Of a stretch of DNA of 64,000 nucleotides, positions 37,431 through 46,326 are shown piece after piece (position 1 is the stretch's first letter; each line of letters begins with the position of its first letter). Source of the stretch: Verrucomicrobiota bacterium (GTDB lineage Bacteria; Verrucomicrobiota; Kiritimatiellia; SS1-B-03-39; UBA6053); NCBI GenBank assembly GCA_020831625.1, contig JAFIGD010000011.1:1-64000 (forward strand), given 5' to 3'. Both the position numbers and the translations under genes were made by a program. The notes beneath the pieces are model-generated. The model did no database searches and had not been told where the DNA came from. It saw only the letters and a program-made list of their open reading frames with translations.

Positions 37431-37543
37431 AAGGAACTCCGTGGTAAGACTAATGTGAAGTTGGAAATAATGAATAACTGAAACTTATGTGTACAGAAAA
37501 TGACCCGAAATAAAAGGAAAAAGGCCTGAAAATGACAAACAGA

Positions 37544-38665
37544 CTATTTTTTCTTAACATAAGGCGTATGCAGGAGGACGGTGCGGGCCAGCAGGTCGTC
37601 GGTGCGTTTCATGGGGCGGTCGTAGTGGGTGGCGATGCGTTGATTTTTGGGATGCCGAAAGGCGTCCCATTCCGGGTGGGTGCCGCCGCGCTGACTGTTC
37701 ACCACATCCCAGGCTTTGTAGACATGGCGGCCGCTGTTGATGGGGCGGTGGACGGTGTGTCCGGCCGCGGCCAGGTCTTTTTCGACCGCTTCGGCGCGCC
37801 CGGGGGTCGGGGCCTGAATGAGCAGGCAGACTCCGCATTGTCCCTCCTCGTCGTGGGTGCGGATAAACGCGCAGTCGTCGGGAATCTCAAGGGTTTGCAG
37901 CAGTTCGGCCCGCTTTTTACGGAGGCGTTTGAGGATTTTGTCGAGTTTTTTGATCTGCACCCGGAGCATGGCGGCGTTGAGTTCGTTGAAGCGGAAATTT
38001 CCGCCGCAGAAAAAGGCCTGGCTCATGGTTCCGGTTTCGGGCCAGACGCTGCAACTGCCGTCCTGGGCCATGTACAGGCGTTCGGCGATGCCGGGATCGG
38101 AGGTGACACAGGAGCCACCTTCGCCGCAGGAGATGATTTTGAACTGATTGAAACTGAATCCGCCGACCGCGCCCCAGCTTCCGAGGCGTTTGCCTTTGTA
38201 GCTTCCGCCGTCGGCCTGACAGCAGTCCTCAAACACGGGAATTCCCTTTTCGGCGGCGATTTCGAGGATGGGTTCCAAATCACAGGGCATGCCCTGCATG
38301 TGCACCGGCATGACGCAGCCGGTGTGTTTGCGGATTTTTTTGCGGAGATCCTCCGGATCCATGGTGAGCGACTCATCCACCTCCACGTAGAGCGGAATCG
38401 CCCCCACGGCGGTGACCGCCAGGGCGGTGGAGATGAAGGTGTATCCGGGGAGCAGGACGGACTGACCCGGCCCCACCCCGAGCGCCTGGAGCCCGGCGAT
38501 GAGCGAGGCGGTGCCGGAGGTGACCATGACGGCGGTGTCCGCGCCGATTTTTTCGGCCCATTCTTTTTCCGCCGCCACGACTTCTCTGCCGCCGTAGCGG
38601 AAGAAGTGACCGGAGTCGACCGCCCGTTTGAGGGCTTTAAGTTCGCGTTTTCCTATGTCGTACAT
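37544..38665 (-). CDS. DegT/DnrJ/EryC1/StrS-family aminotransferase
   Basis: A 373-aa PLP enzyme. It shows FEDCCQADGGSYKGKRLGSWG (Asp147 region), then FSFNQFKIISCGEGG, where Lys176 is the PLP-binding residue. Family members transaminate keto-sugars to amino-sugars for surface polysaccharides or antibiotics. Length is normal. No other sugar-nucleotide gene is adjacent; the next gene downstream on the strand is the giant lyase, 113 bp away. Substrate unknown. Confidence 0.9.
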   Translation of the reverse strand: MYDIGKRELKALKRAVDSGHFFRYGGREVVAAEKEWAEKIGADTAVMVTSGTASLIAGLQALGVGPGQSVLLPGYTFISTALAVTAVGAIPLYVEVDESLTMDPEDLRKKIRKHTGCVMPVHMQGMPCDLEPILEIAAEKGIPVFEDCCQADGGSYKGKRLGSWGAVGGFSFNQFKIISCGEGGSCVTSDPGIAERLYMAQDGSCSVWPETGTMSQAFFCGGNFRFNELNAAMLRVQIKKLDKILKRLRKKRAELLQTLEIPDDCAFIRTHDEEGQCGVCLLIQAPTPGRAEAVEKDLAAAGHTVHRPINSGRHVYKAWDVVNSQRGGTHPEWDAFRHPKNQRIATHYDRPMKRTDDLLARTVLLHTPYVKKK

Positions 38666-38682
38666 TGATTTTAAGTAAGGGG

Positions 38683-38904
38683 TTATGCGTATTCGTAGAC
38701 GGGGGTCTGGATCATTTTGTCAGGCGGTTGATTTCCCAAAACAATCGATTGAATCCGGTCAACCGTTTCCGGTGAAAAGTACTGCTCACCGGTTTCTTTG
38801 CAAACCCTTGCAGGAACATGTTCAATGACGTATAAGCTGCCATTGATTTCCAAAGTGTATGTCACTTTGGTTTCAATCATGGTTTCTTTCATGTTGGCTC
38901 TCAT
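38683..38904 (-). CDS. Small YgiT/MqsA-like antitoxin-type protein lacking CxxC
   Basis: A 73-aa protein with ...LYVIEHVPARVCKETGEQYFSPETVDRIQ, which matches the second half of YgiT-type antitoxin modules (VPA.VC..CGE.Y). The paired CxxC zinc ligands of that family are absent: only one Cys remains, in CKETGE. No toxin gene lies beside it (38905-38963 is empty; the next gene is a lipoprotein-sorting-like one). Translation may begin at the inner ATG at 38892, which has a GAGAG site. Function unknown; an orphan antitoxin-like regulator is inferred. Confidence 0.6.
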   Translation of the reverse strand: MRANMKETMIETKVTYTLEINGSLYVIEHVPARVCKETGEQYFSPETVDRIQSIVLGNQPPDKMIQTPVYEYA

Positions 38905-38963
38905 TACAAATTATATCAGACATAATCTTCCTAAAGTCCAGCTCATAGACTTTTATAGAAATG

Positions 38964-39671
38964 TTACTTTTTTAAAATCTCCACATCCTCAAACCTTACG
39001 CCCATGCGGCGGTTGTTGGCGAAATCGCGGATGATGAGGTCTTTGACCATCCAGACATCGGGTTCGATCTCGACGATGCTGTCGACATCGATGCGCTTGA
39101 GGCGTTCGCCGTCCGGTCCGAGGATTTCGGCGCGGACGACGAGGAGCGCGGAGGTGTCGATCCAGAGGCGCACGCCGCCGAGTTCGGGATGATGGGGCGG
39201 GGCGGGGATGCGGACCACATGGGAGGCGCGGGTGCGGACCCGTTCCCGTCCTGTGACTTCGGCTTCGGGCCACCAGAGAAAATCAAGGCTCAGATCGCTC
39301 CAGGTCAGTCCGGTTTCGGCGATGTCATCGGAGAGGCGGGCGTTTTCGACGGGTTCCTCGTTTTCATCATAGAGGGTAAAGTGCGCGGTGCCGTCCGGCC
39401 AGGCGATGCGGGCGGTGGCGACGAGGCTGCCGAAGGCGTCCATCACCTGATAGCGGATGTGGGGAACCGGGGAGCCGAAATGGAGTTCGCTGATCAGGCC
39501 CCGGTCCACGTCCCGGCGGCCGTTGCGGGTGCGGATAAAGCCGGTGAGGCGGACCGGCTCCGGCGGCAGGCGGGCGCGCACCTCCTCCATGAGCTGTTGG
39601 CCGGTCAGTTCTTCGGCGACCAGCGGCGCGGCGGCGAGGGTGAACACGGTCAGCAGGATCAGCCGGAGCAT
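38964..39671 (-). CDS. Outer membrane lipoprotein-sorting-like protein
   Basis: A 235-aa exported protein with signal peptide MLRLILLTVFTLAAAPLVA. The pattern after it (LTGQQLMEEVRARLPPEPVRLTGFIRTRNGRR, then alternating beta strands, then LWIDTSALLVVRAEILGPDGERLKRIDVDSI) fits the LolA/LolB-like lipoprotein-sorting fold. The frame is open to 39752, but the ATG at 39671 gives the signal peptide and lies 1 bp after the PFP stop, so the two are probably co-transcribed. Confidence 0.8.
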   Translation of the reverse strand: MLRLILLTVFTLAAAPLVAEELTGQQLMEEVRARLPPEPVRLTGFIRTRNGRRDVDRGLISELHFGSPVPHIRYQVMDAFGSLVATARIAWPDGTAHFTLYDENEEPVENARLSDDIAETGLTWSDLSLDFLWWPEAEVTGRERVRTRASHVVRIPAPPHHPELGGVRLWIDTSALLVVRAEILGPDGERLKRIDVDSIVEIEPDVWMVKDLIIRDFANNRRMGVRFEDVEILKK

Positions 39672-39672
39672 G

Positions 39673-40875
39673 TCAGGCGCCTTTGAGCCGCCCCATGGCC
39701 GGGAGTTTCCCGACAACGGGTTTGACGTAATCGATAAAGGCTTTGGTGACATCGTTTCCGGCTTTGTTGATATAGGAGGCGGGCATGTGGCGGGTTTCTT
39801 TGGCGACCGATTTGAGGGGGACGCGTTCGAAGCTCACCGCATAGGCTTTGGTTTTCTTGCGTTGAATGGCGATACTGCCGTTCTCAAAAGATTTGACCGC
39901 GCAGCGGACGCCGTGTTCACCGACTTTGCGCGCTTCTTTGGCGTCGGTTTCGGAAACCACGCCGGGAAAGGAGCGCTGGAGGTAGCCGAAGGTGTCGGCG
40001 CGGACGCGTTTGATGCCGGTGCGGGATTTGAGTTCTTCGGCGAGGAGATCGCCGAGGGCGCCGTTGCCGGAGAGCTGGAGGTTGCCGTGGCTGTCGACCT
40101 CTTTGGAGTGGGCGGCGATAATGGGGGTGCCGTTTTTATCGCAGATGCCTTCGCTGACGGCGATGACGCAGCGGCCGGTTTTTTCCATCACCGCTTTCAC
40201 GTCCGCGCAGAAGCGGTCCATGGAGAAGGGGCGCTCGGGCAGATAGATGAGGTGGGGGCCGTCGTCGGGGTAGACGCGGGCGAGGGCGGAGGCGGCGGTG
40301 AGGAAGCCGGCGTGGCGGCCCATGATGATGTTGATTTTCACGCCGCCGAGGGCGCGGTTGTCCTGGTTGTCGCCCATGAAGGCGGAGGCCACGAATTTGG
40401 CGGCGCTGCCGAAACCGGGGGTGTGGTCGTTCTGCCGCAGATCGTTGTCGATGGTTTTACAGAGATGGAAGCAGCGGAAGTCGTAATTGGCTTTGCGGGC
40501 GTGCTCGTGGATGATGTGGGTGGTTTCGGCGGAGTCGTTGCCGCCGATGTAGAAGAAATAGCGGATATTGTGCTTGCGCAGGACCTCGAAGATGGCGGCG
40601 CAGTCTTCGGCGGTGGGTTTTTTGCGGACCGAGCCCAGCGCGGAGGAGGGGGTGTCGGCGACCCGTTCGAGGTTGGCGGGGGTCTCTTTGCCCAGGTCGA
40701 GGAAGACTTCGTCGAGAATTCCCTGAATTCCGTGCATCGCTCCGTAGACCTTTTGGATTTCGGGGTGTTTGCGGGCCTCGAGCACGGCACCGACCAGGGT
40801 TTGATTGATCACGGCGGTGGGGCCGCCGCTTTGGGCGATGAGCATGTTGCCTTTGAGGGGGGCTTGTTTGGGCAT
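39673..40875 (-). CDS. pfp: PPi-dependent 6-phosphofructokinase
   Basis: A 400-aa glycolytic enzyme that makes fructose 1,6-bisphosphate. The motif GGNDS (111-115) has Asp114 where ATP enzymes have Gly, and KTIDND (140-145) has Lys140; both are marks of the pyrophosphate-dependent type, whose reaction is reversible. The C-terminal part (MGRHAGFLTA, then PERPFSMDRF) is intact. I use the ATG at 40875, which gives the family start. A PPi-dependent enzyme fits a fermentative or energy-saving metabolism. Confidence 0.93.
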   Translation of the reverse strand: MPKQAPLKGNMLIAQSGGPTAVINQTLVGAVLEARKHPEIQKVYGAMHGIQGILDEVFLDLGKETPANLERVADTPSSALGSVRKKPTAEDCAAIFEVLRKHNIRYFFYIGGNDSAETTHIIHEHARKANYDFRCFHLCKTIDNDLRQNDHTPGFGSAAKFVASAFMGDNQDNRALGGVKINIIMGRHAGFLTAASALARVYPDDGPHLIYLPERPFSMDRFCADVKAVMEKTGRCVIAVSEGICDKNGTPIIAAHSKEVDSHGNLQLSGNGALGDLLAEELKSRTGIKRVRADTFGYLQRSFPGVVSETDAKEARKVGEHGVRCAVKSFENGSIAIQRKKTKAYAVSFERVPLKSVAKETRHMPASYINKAGNDVTKAFIDYVKPVVGKLPAMGRLKGA

Positions 40876-40955
40876 GGAAGTCTCCGAATTGAATTTAAAG
40901 AATGGGTCTTCTACACCATGCCGAACCCGCTTTTGCAAGTCCGCATTCTATCCGT

Positions 40956-42554
40956 TTACCAGGCCGGCATTGTGTGATCCAGGGTTTCCCCCAGACTGCA
41001 GCGGGGCGATTCTCCGATGGTGCCCAGTTCGTATGCGCCTCCAGCGGGACAGACGGGCAGCTGTCTGTCATGGAAATATTTCAACAGGTCCTCCCGGGTC
41101 ACAGGATCACCCGATCTCCGATTCGTTTCAATGGCCCACTGGTCTTTGGCGGAGTCAATGATCCGCAAATTATTGATGCAGGCGTTGCGTTGGGCGGACT
41201 GTCGCGCGCGGGAAAAGCTCGGAAGCGCGATGGCCGCAAGCATGCCGGTGGTCATGGGGGCTGTCATCATCATCGCCTGGTTGTTCCCGCCGGTCAGCAT
41301 GGGCCGGGCGTGCATCAACACCGTTTGCCGGAAATCCCCGCGCGCTTCCAGGATGATGTTGGTGTTGTACATGTCGGTGATAAAGGTTGTCCATCCCTGA
41401 AGCATGGTCATGGGATTTATGCCCATCGGCATATCTCCGGCCATGGCGGTGGACATGTGGAGGGAGGCGCTCATCAGGTTGGTCAGCAGATCCTGAAACT
41501 CCCGGGTGCTGATCCATGCGCCCACCGCTTCATCGGGAGTGCCTTCCGGCAAACGGGCCAGCAGGGGACGGTCGCCCTCTCCGGCGAGGCTGGTCATCAG
41601 TGCCTCCATTAATTCAGGGGAGGTGGTGATCGCCACATGACCGTCCATATGCGCCAGGGTCAGGATCTGTGGCGTGGGGGCGGGGACGGGAAGCGGGAGT
41701 GTCTGAACCTCCGCACCCTGAATCTCCATCGTCTGCACGGGGAACGGCGCGTCCTCTTGAATCCGGGCGAGGATCAGGGAAAACAAACGAGCCTCCGCGT
41801 CGGGAATCCGCACGATCAATCCCGGTTCGGAAACCGGCTCCATTCCCGGCAGCGGCAGCGGCCATTGGTTTTCGGGATTCAGGGTGACGCCAAGGGTGAT
41901 CCCTTCATTCAGTGCGGTCATGATGTCTCCGGCGAGTTCCCGGTTTTCGGAAAGGAGGGTTGTCACTTCGGCCATCGCCTCGGGGGGGACGCCCATCTCA
42001 CGGCTCAGTTGAAGCCCGCGCCGCACGGCTGTGGGCGCGTTGAATCCAATGCGCATCATCGCGGCGGTGGTTGGGGGCAGTTTGCGGATTTCGTCCTGAA
42101 GCTGGAACGGTTTGCCATGCAGGCTCCAAATCAGTCCGCCCGCGTCCGGTTGCAACAACTGGACGTTCCGGGTGAGATATCCGCCGCCGGGAAGCGCGCG
42201 TGTGCTGACGCCGTTGGCCAGAATTTGATTCAGCCCCAGAAACGCCGGCAGGTTGTCCATGGCTTCCGTCAAATTGGGCGGGAACGCCCCGGTGGTGTCC
42301 ATGGCGGCCATCATGGAAATCATTCCGGGGAATATCTCAAAAATCCAGGACACCGCCTCCCATTGGTAGGTCCCGTCCGTCAGTTGAAAAACGGGGCCGC
42401 CCAGGTCCAATTCTCCGGCCACACGGGCCATGGGACTGTCGGCGGCGTGACCCGCCGCCGTTCCGTCGGCGGCGGCCGCCGGGGCAACGGTGAACGAAAT
42501 GAAAAAAAGAAGGGCGGAGGTCAAGGCGCGGATGGAGGGGCTGATAAAGTTCAT
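40956..42554 (-). CDS. Exported protein with C-terminal pilin-like segment
   Basis: A 532-aa protein with an N-terminal signal peptide and a large unrecognised body (about 40-430). Near the C-terminus, GMLAAIALPSFSRARQSAQRNACINNLRIIDSAKDQWA (about 440-477) looks like the transmembrane start and first strand of a type IV pseudopilin, with two Cys (NACINN and PVCPAG). The usual pilin leader with FTLIE is missing, so this segment sits at the far end of an exported protein instead of at its start. Function unknown. Confidence 0.65.
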   Translation of the reverse strand: MNFISPSIRALTSALLFFISFTVAPAAAADGTAAGHAADSPMARVAGELDLGGPVFQLTDGTYQWEAVSWIFEIFPGMISMMAAMDTTGAFPPNLTEAMDNLPAFLGLNQILANGVSTRALPGGGYLTRNVQLLQPDAGGLIWSLHGKPFQLQDEIRKLPPTTAAMMRIGFNAPTAVRRGLQLSREMGVPPEAMAEVTTLLSENRELAGDIMTALNEGITLGVTLNPENQWPLPLPGMEPVSEPGLIVRIPDAEARLFSLILARIQEDAPFPVQTMEIQGAEVQTLPLPVPAPTPQILTLAHMDGHVAITTSPELMEALMTSLAGEGDRPLLARLPEGTPDEAVGAWISTREFQDLLTNLMSASLHMSTAMAGDMPMGINPMTMLQGWTTFITDMYNTNIILEARGDFRQTVLMHARPMLTGGNNQAMMMTAPMTTGMLAAIALPSFSRARQSAQRNACINNLRIIDSAKDQWAIETNRRSGDPVTREDLLKYFHDRQLPVCPAGGAYELGTIGESPRCSLGETLDHTMPAW

Positions 42555-42604
42555 GACGTGAAAAAAGACTCTGGAAAATCAAATGTCAAACCTTAATCGC
42601 CCCT

Positions 42605-44248
42605 TTACTCGGGCCGGATCCAGTGGTTGGAGCGGACCATGCGGCCGTTTGTCTGGATGGCGCGGGCCTGGAGGCGGAGGGGGCCTTCGCCGGTGAGGGC
42701 TCGGGGGAGGGTGAAGGTGTGGCTTTTCCCGCGGGGCTCGGCCTGATCGATGCGGCGGTTGCCCTGCCAGAGTTCGAGCTGGGCGAGGTCGTGACTGCCG
42801 GAGACCTCGAGGCGGAGGGCGTCGCGGGGCTGACGGCGGGGGGCGGTGAGGGTGAGGGTGCGGGGAACGGGCGAGGGAATGGTTTTGCGGAGGTGAACCA
42901 GTTCGGGCGGGGCCCAGAGGCGGCGGACGTGGAGGAGGACGTCGAGACTGGGGCCGGTGGTTTCGGGATGGGCCTCCCAGGTCCATTCAGGCCCGTTGCC
43001 GGGAATGCGGACGCCGTCGAGGTAGAGATGGGCGTCGGTGCCGGGGCCGGTGCGGACGCCGCTCAGCGTGAGGGTGAGGGTGTTGCCTTCCCAGGCGGCT
43101 TCGAGCCTGGCGTTGGCGGGGGTGTTTGCCCAGGGGCGGCAGAAGGGGTCGCCGATGGCGAGGGACTGCCAGGGGTGGCCGTGGGACTGCATGAGGGCTT
43201 CGAGCAGGGTGTTGCCGAGGGCGTAGCGTTCGAAAATTTCGGCGACGGGAAATTTGGTCCAGATGGAGAGGGGCTCGTCCACGGTGCCGACGGTTCCGGC
43301 GGCGCCGGCGGCGATCCATTCGGTCATTTTGGTTTGCTGCCGGTTGTGGAGGGCACCGGCGAAGCTGGTGAGGTGTTCGGCGAAGGCCCCGGGCACAAGG
43401 CGGCCGCGGTAGCGGGCGACCGGCACGGTGGCCGCGCCTTCGAGGGCACCGATAATCTGATCGGGGAGCGGGGTGTCGCGTTCGGCGAGATGCACGGGAA
43501 TGCCGCGGGCCTCGAGACGCTCTTTGGCGGGTTCGAACTGGTGGATCCGGGCACGGGTGCGCACATCGGTGTTGGTGATGATGGCCACGGAGCCGGCGGG
43601 GGAGGTGAAGTCGGCATCGCGGCTGCGGGTGAGCGCGGTGATGATGCTGTCGGGATCGAGCGGTTCTTGAAACACACCGAGCATCATGGCGGGGTGGAGA
43701 GAGGTGTCGCGGAGGGCGGGCGAGGGGTAGCGGGGCAGGGGACGGCCCTGGGCGCGTTCTTCGGGGGTGACGAACCAGGGGGAGCGCGCCTGACCGTTTT
43801 TGATGTGTTCCTCGGGGGGGAGTTCGCCCCGGGAGGCGATGTAGGCGGTGACGCTGACGGGCGTGCCGTCATCGTGCCGGGTGTGAATCGGCCAGTCGGG
43901 CGAGAAAATCAGGGCGGTGGGGGCGGGATCGTCGAGTGCGTTGAGTTTGGCGAGCACGGGTTTAAGGAGCTGATCGTTGACGGCCACGCGGTTGACGCGC
44001 CAGCGGGTGGTTTGATTTTCGCGGAAAAACTCCTCCGGCGGGGTGAGGACGAGAACGCGGTCGTCGGGGATGTGGCGCAGGGCGATGAAGTGGTTGGCGA
44101 CCTTGAGGGCGTCGGGTGAGGAGCCGTTGACGATGAGCAGGCTTTCCGAGGGAAGCTGGGCGTTGAGGCGAAAGCCGGACAGAAGGCTGAACAGAAGGCT
44201 GAACAGAAGGCTGAACAGAAGGAAGGGCGTGAGCGGACGTGTTTTCAT
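42605..44248 (-). CDS. TIGR03790 family protein
   Basis: A 547-aa exported protein. The core after the signal peptide, LLIVNGSSPDALKVANHFIALRHIPDDRVLVL, matches the TIGR03790 family (unknown function, common in PVC bacteria and Acidobacteria). The body is about 450 residues of alternating strands and helices, with a beta-rich Ig-like end (about 400-547). The signal peptide contains three repeats of LLFS, encoded by a 12-bp tandem repeat at 44180-44223. A divergent phosphatase gene begins 51 bp away. Confidence 0.8.
   Translation of the reverse strand: MKTRPLTPFLLFSLLFSLLFSLLSGFRLNAQLPSESLLIVNGSSPDALKVANHFIALRHIPDDRVLVLTPPEEFFRENQTTRWRVNRVAVNDQLLKPVLAKLNALDDPAPTALIFSPDWPIHTRHDDGTPVSVTAYIASRGELPPEEHIKNGQARSPWFVTPEERAQGRPLPRYPSPALRDTSLHPAMMLGVFQEPLDPDSIITALTRSRDADFTSPAGSVAIITNTDVRTRARIHQFEPAKERLEARGIPVHLAERDTPLPDQIIGALEGAATVPVARYRGRLVPGAFAEHLTSFAGALHNRQQTKMTEWIAAGAAGTVGTVDEPLSIWTKFPVAEIFERYALGNTLLEALMQSHGHPWQSLAIGDPFCRPWANTPANARLEAAWEGNTLTLTLSGVRTGPGTDAHLYLDGVRIPGNGPEWTWEAHPETTGPSLDVLLHVRRLWAPPELVHLRKTIPSPVPRTLTLTAPRRQPRDALRLEVSGSHDLAQLELWQGNRRIDQAEPRGKSHTFTLPRALTGEGPLRLQARAIQTNGRMVRSNHWIRPE
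44180..44223 (-). repeat. 12-bp tandem repeat inside a signal peptide
   Basis: Slightly over three and a half copies of the + strand unit ACAGAAGGCTGA encode repeated LLFS residues in the hydrophobic core. Length change keeps the frame and would lengthen or shorten the signal peptide by four residues. Confidence 0.8.
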
Positions 44249-44299
44249 GCGCTTACGCTACGAATCCAGTTTTCATTGTCAAACCCCGCTTGATCTTCT

Positions 44300-44851
44300 A
44301 TGAAAGAAGGTATGCATCTTCTTATTCCTTTTTTTGCCGGATTTTTTTTGTTGGCGGCGCTGAGCTATGCCTGGTGGCAACTGGTGGAGCGCCGTTTCAC
44401 GGTGGTGACGCCCGGTCAGGTGTACCGCTCGGCGGCGATGAAGCCGGACCGCCTGCGGCGCGTGGTGGCGAAGCGGGGCATCCGCACGGTGTACGATCTG
44501 CGGACGGAAACCGAGGGGGATGTGGCGGCGGAGCGGGCGGCGCTGGAGGCGGCGGGGTGCCGGTATGTGAATTTAAAATCCAAGCAGGTGCCCGACGACG
44601 CGACCCGGGCGCGGTTTCTGGAGGACATCGGCGATGACGGGCACCGTCCGGCGCTGATTCACTGCACCCACGGGGAGGGGCGGGCGGTTCTGTTCGGGGC
44701 CCTGTGGCTAATCGAATTTAAAGGCGTTCCGCCGCCGAAAGCCCGGAAAATGTGCAGGATGATCACCACCAAGGGATCGACATTTGATTTGAATCGGGAA
44801 AAAGGACAGTTTTTGGAGGGGTACGCAAAGCATTTTAAAGGTGTAGAATAG
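44300..44851 (+). CDS. Dual-specificity phosphatase-like protein, membrane anchored
   Basis: A 183-aa protein with an N-terminal membrane helix (about 8-26) and a cysteine phosphatase core: VYRSAAMKPDRLRRVVAKRGIRTVYDLRTETE, then the CX5R active-site loop HCTHGEGR (Cys122, Arg128). The residue after Arg is Ala, not the usual Ser/Thr, which may lower activity. Such enzymes remove phosphate from Tyr/Ser/Thr or phosphoinositides. The hairpin at 44839-44860 overlaps the stop codon. Confidence 0.85.
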   Translation: MKEGMHLLIPFFAGFFLLAALSYAWWQLVERRFTVVTPGQVYRSAAMKPDRLRRVVAKRGIRTVYDLRTETEGDVAAERAALEAAGCRYVNLKSKQVPDDATRARFLEDIGDDGHRPALIHCTHGEGRAVLFGALWLIEFKGVPPPKARKMCRMITTKGSTFDLNREKGQFLEGYAKHFKGVE

Positions 44852-44860
44852 AATACACCT
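44839..44860. terminator. Palindrome at convergent gene ends
   Basis: AGGTGTA (44839-44845) pairs with TACACCT (44854-44860), placed between the ends of the phosphatase and RACo-like genes. There is no long T-run, so a bidirectional terminator role is only likely. Confidence 0.5.
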
Positions 44861-44874
44861 AACCTTTGGCCGGT

Positions 44875-46326
44875 TTATACCAGCCCCAAACTGTCGATGA
44901 AGTGGTCTTCGAAGCTTGTGATTTGGTTGAGTTCGATGAGTTTAATCCCGGCTCGGACTGCTTCCATGCGGGGGAGGGCGTTGGCGGTGAGGAGGGAGAG
45001 GGTGGCGCCGGCGAGGGAGGCGTTGCCGACGAGGTGAACACGGTCGGGGGAGACGGGGGGAATAAGGCCGATGGATTGGGCGTGGGCGGGGGTCAGGTGA
45101 TAACCAAAGCCGCCGGCGATGTAGACGTGTTGCAGATCCTGCGGAGAGATTCCCGCGCATTCGCAGAGGGTGGTCCATCCCGCCTGAATTGCGGCTTTGG
45201 CCTGGAGCAGTTCCGCGATGTCGGCTTCGGTGATGACAACGCCGGGGGCGGGGTTGATTCCGTGGATGCTCTGAAAGCGTCCGGACGCGCTGAGCCATCC
45301 GGCTTCCCGGGCGAGGGCGATGGCATCGACATAGGCGGCGCCGGAAATGGCGTGGCCTGATTGGCCGCCGGAAAGTTCGGCGAGGGTGTTGAAGCGGGAG
45401 ATGACGCCGGGTCCGGCGGCGGCACCGCATTGGAGTCGTCCGCCTTCGAAGGCGGGTCCGGCGGCGGTGGCGGTCGCCCAAAGTCCGTCGCGGGTCTGCA
45501 ACAGAATTTCGCCGTTGGTGCCGAAGTCGATCAGCAGTGCGGGCGGTTCTGCGTCCAGACAGCCGCAGGCCAGCGCCCCTGCAAGCACATCGGAGCCGAC
45601 GAAGGGGCCCGGGGAGGGCAGCAGGGTGAATTCCAATCCCTCGATCTCAACACTGCGGGAATCGAGAAAGACGGGCTTGAAGGGCCAGGAGGAGAGGCCT
45701 TTCAGAGATTCTCCCGCGAGAATGTGGAGCATGACCGGATTGCCGGTCACGGTCCACGTTTCCGGTACTTCGCCGCCACAGACATCACGGAGCAGCGGAA
45801 GGATACCCTCCCGCAAAAGGGTTTCGCGGAGGATAGCCAGGCCTTCCGGCTGATCGAGCGTGAACTGAATCCGGCTGACCACGTTGTCGCCGTGGGCCCG
45901 CTGCGGGTTGGCGCGGGTGGCAGTGCGGACACAGCTCGGGGGCGACCCCGTCCAGTAGGAAGCCGCCAGGGTGGTGGTGCCCAGATCCAGGGCCACGCCG
46001 TTGGCCCGCGGGAGCGGGTCCAGGGAATCCAGCAGCCGCGGCGGAATTTCGAAGGCGCTGACCCCGTGGATGGAGGCGTCGTGAAGGGAGGCTCTGGGCA
46101 GAAGGATGGTTTGATCCGCCAGGGTGTCCGCCGCGCATTGACAGGCCTTCAGTGTGCGGTTCTCCACACGCACTTCGCATCCCCGGCAGAGGCCGCGCCC
46201 GCCGCAGCGGGTGTTCAGCGGTCTGTCGTTCATTGCAAACCAGGCGCTCAGCGTCATGTCCTTGCGGGGATCAATCGGCATGGAAAGGACCGCCCCGCGC
46301 TCATCCACGACGTGGGGCGGGATCAT
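44875..46326 (-). CDS. RACo-like corrinoid-activating ASKHA protein (DUF4445) with 2Fe-2S domain
   Basis: A 483-aa protein. The N-terminus is a ferredoxin-like module with Cys ligands in RCGGRGLCRGCEV and KACQ. An actin-like ATPase domain follows: ALDLGTTTLAASYW, TGNPVMLHILAG, LIDFGTNGEILL and IAGGFG. This is the layout of RACo proteins, which use ATP to reduce Co(II) corrinoid proteins back to active Co(I). It is shorter than RACo (about 630 aa), with less middle region. I use the ATG at 46326, which overlaps the CobW-DUF1638 stop by 4 bp; the frame opens 30 bp earlier. No corrinoid protein is in this window. Confidence 0.85.
   Translation of the reverse strand: MIPPHVVDERGAVLSMPIDPRKDMTLSAWFAMNDRPLNTRCGGRGLCRGCEVRVENRTLKACQCAADTLADQTILLPRASLHDASIHGVSAFEIPPRLLDSLDPLPRANGVALDLGTTTLAASYWTGSPPSCVRTATRANPQRAHGDNVVSRIQFTLDQPEGLAILRETLLREGILPLLRDVCGGEVPETWTVTGNPVMLHILAGESLKGLSSWPFKPVFLDSRSVEIEGLEFTLLPSPGPFVGSDVLAGALACGCLDAEPPALLIDFGTNGEILLQTRDGLWATATAAGPAFEGGRLQCGAAAGPGVISRFNTLAELSGGQSGHAISGAAYVDAIALAREAGWLSASGRFQSIHGINPAPGVVITEADIAELLQAKAAIQAGWTTLCECAGISPQDLQHVYIAGGFGYHLTPAHAQSIGLIPPVSPDRVHLVGNASLAGATLSLLTANALPRMEAVRAGIKLIELNQITSFEDHFIDSLGLV

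Noticed and set aside
38683-38904. Complete toxin-antitoxin pair
   Set aside because: No toxin-like frame lies on either side.
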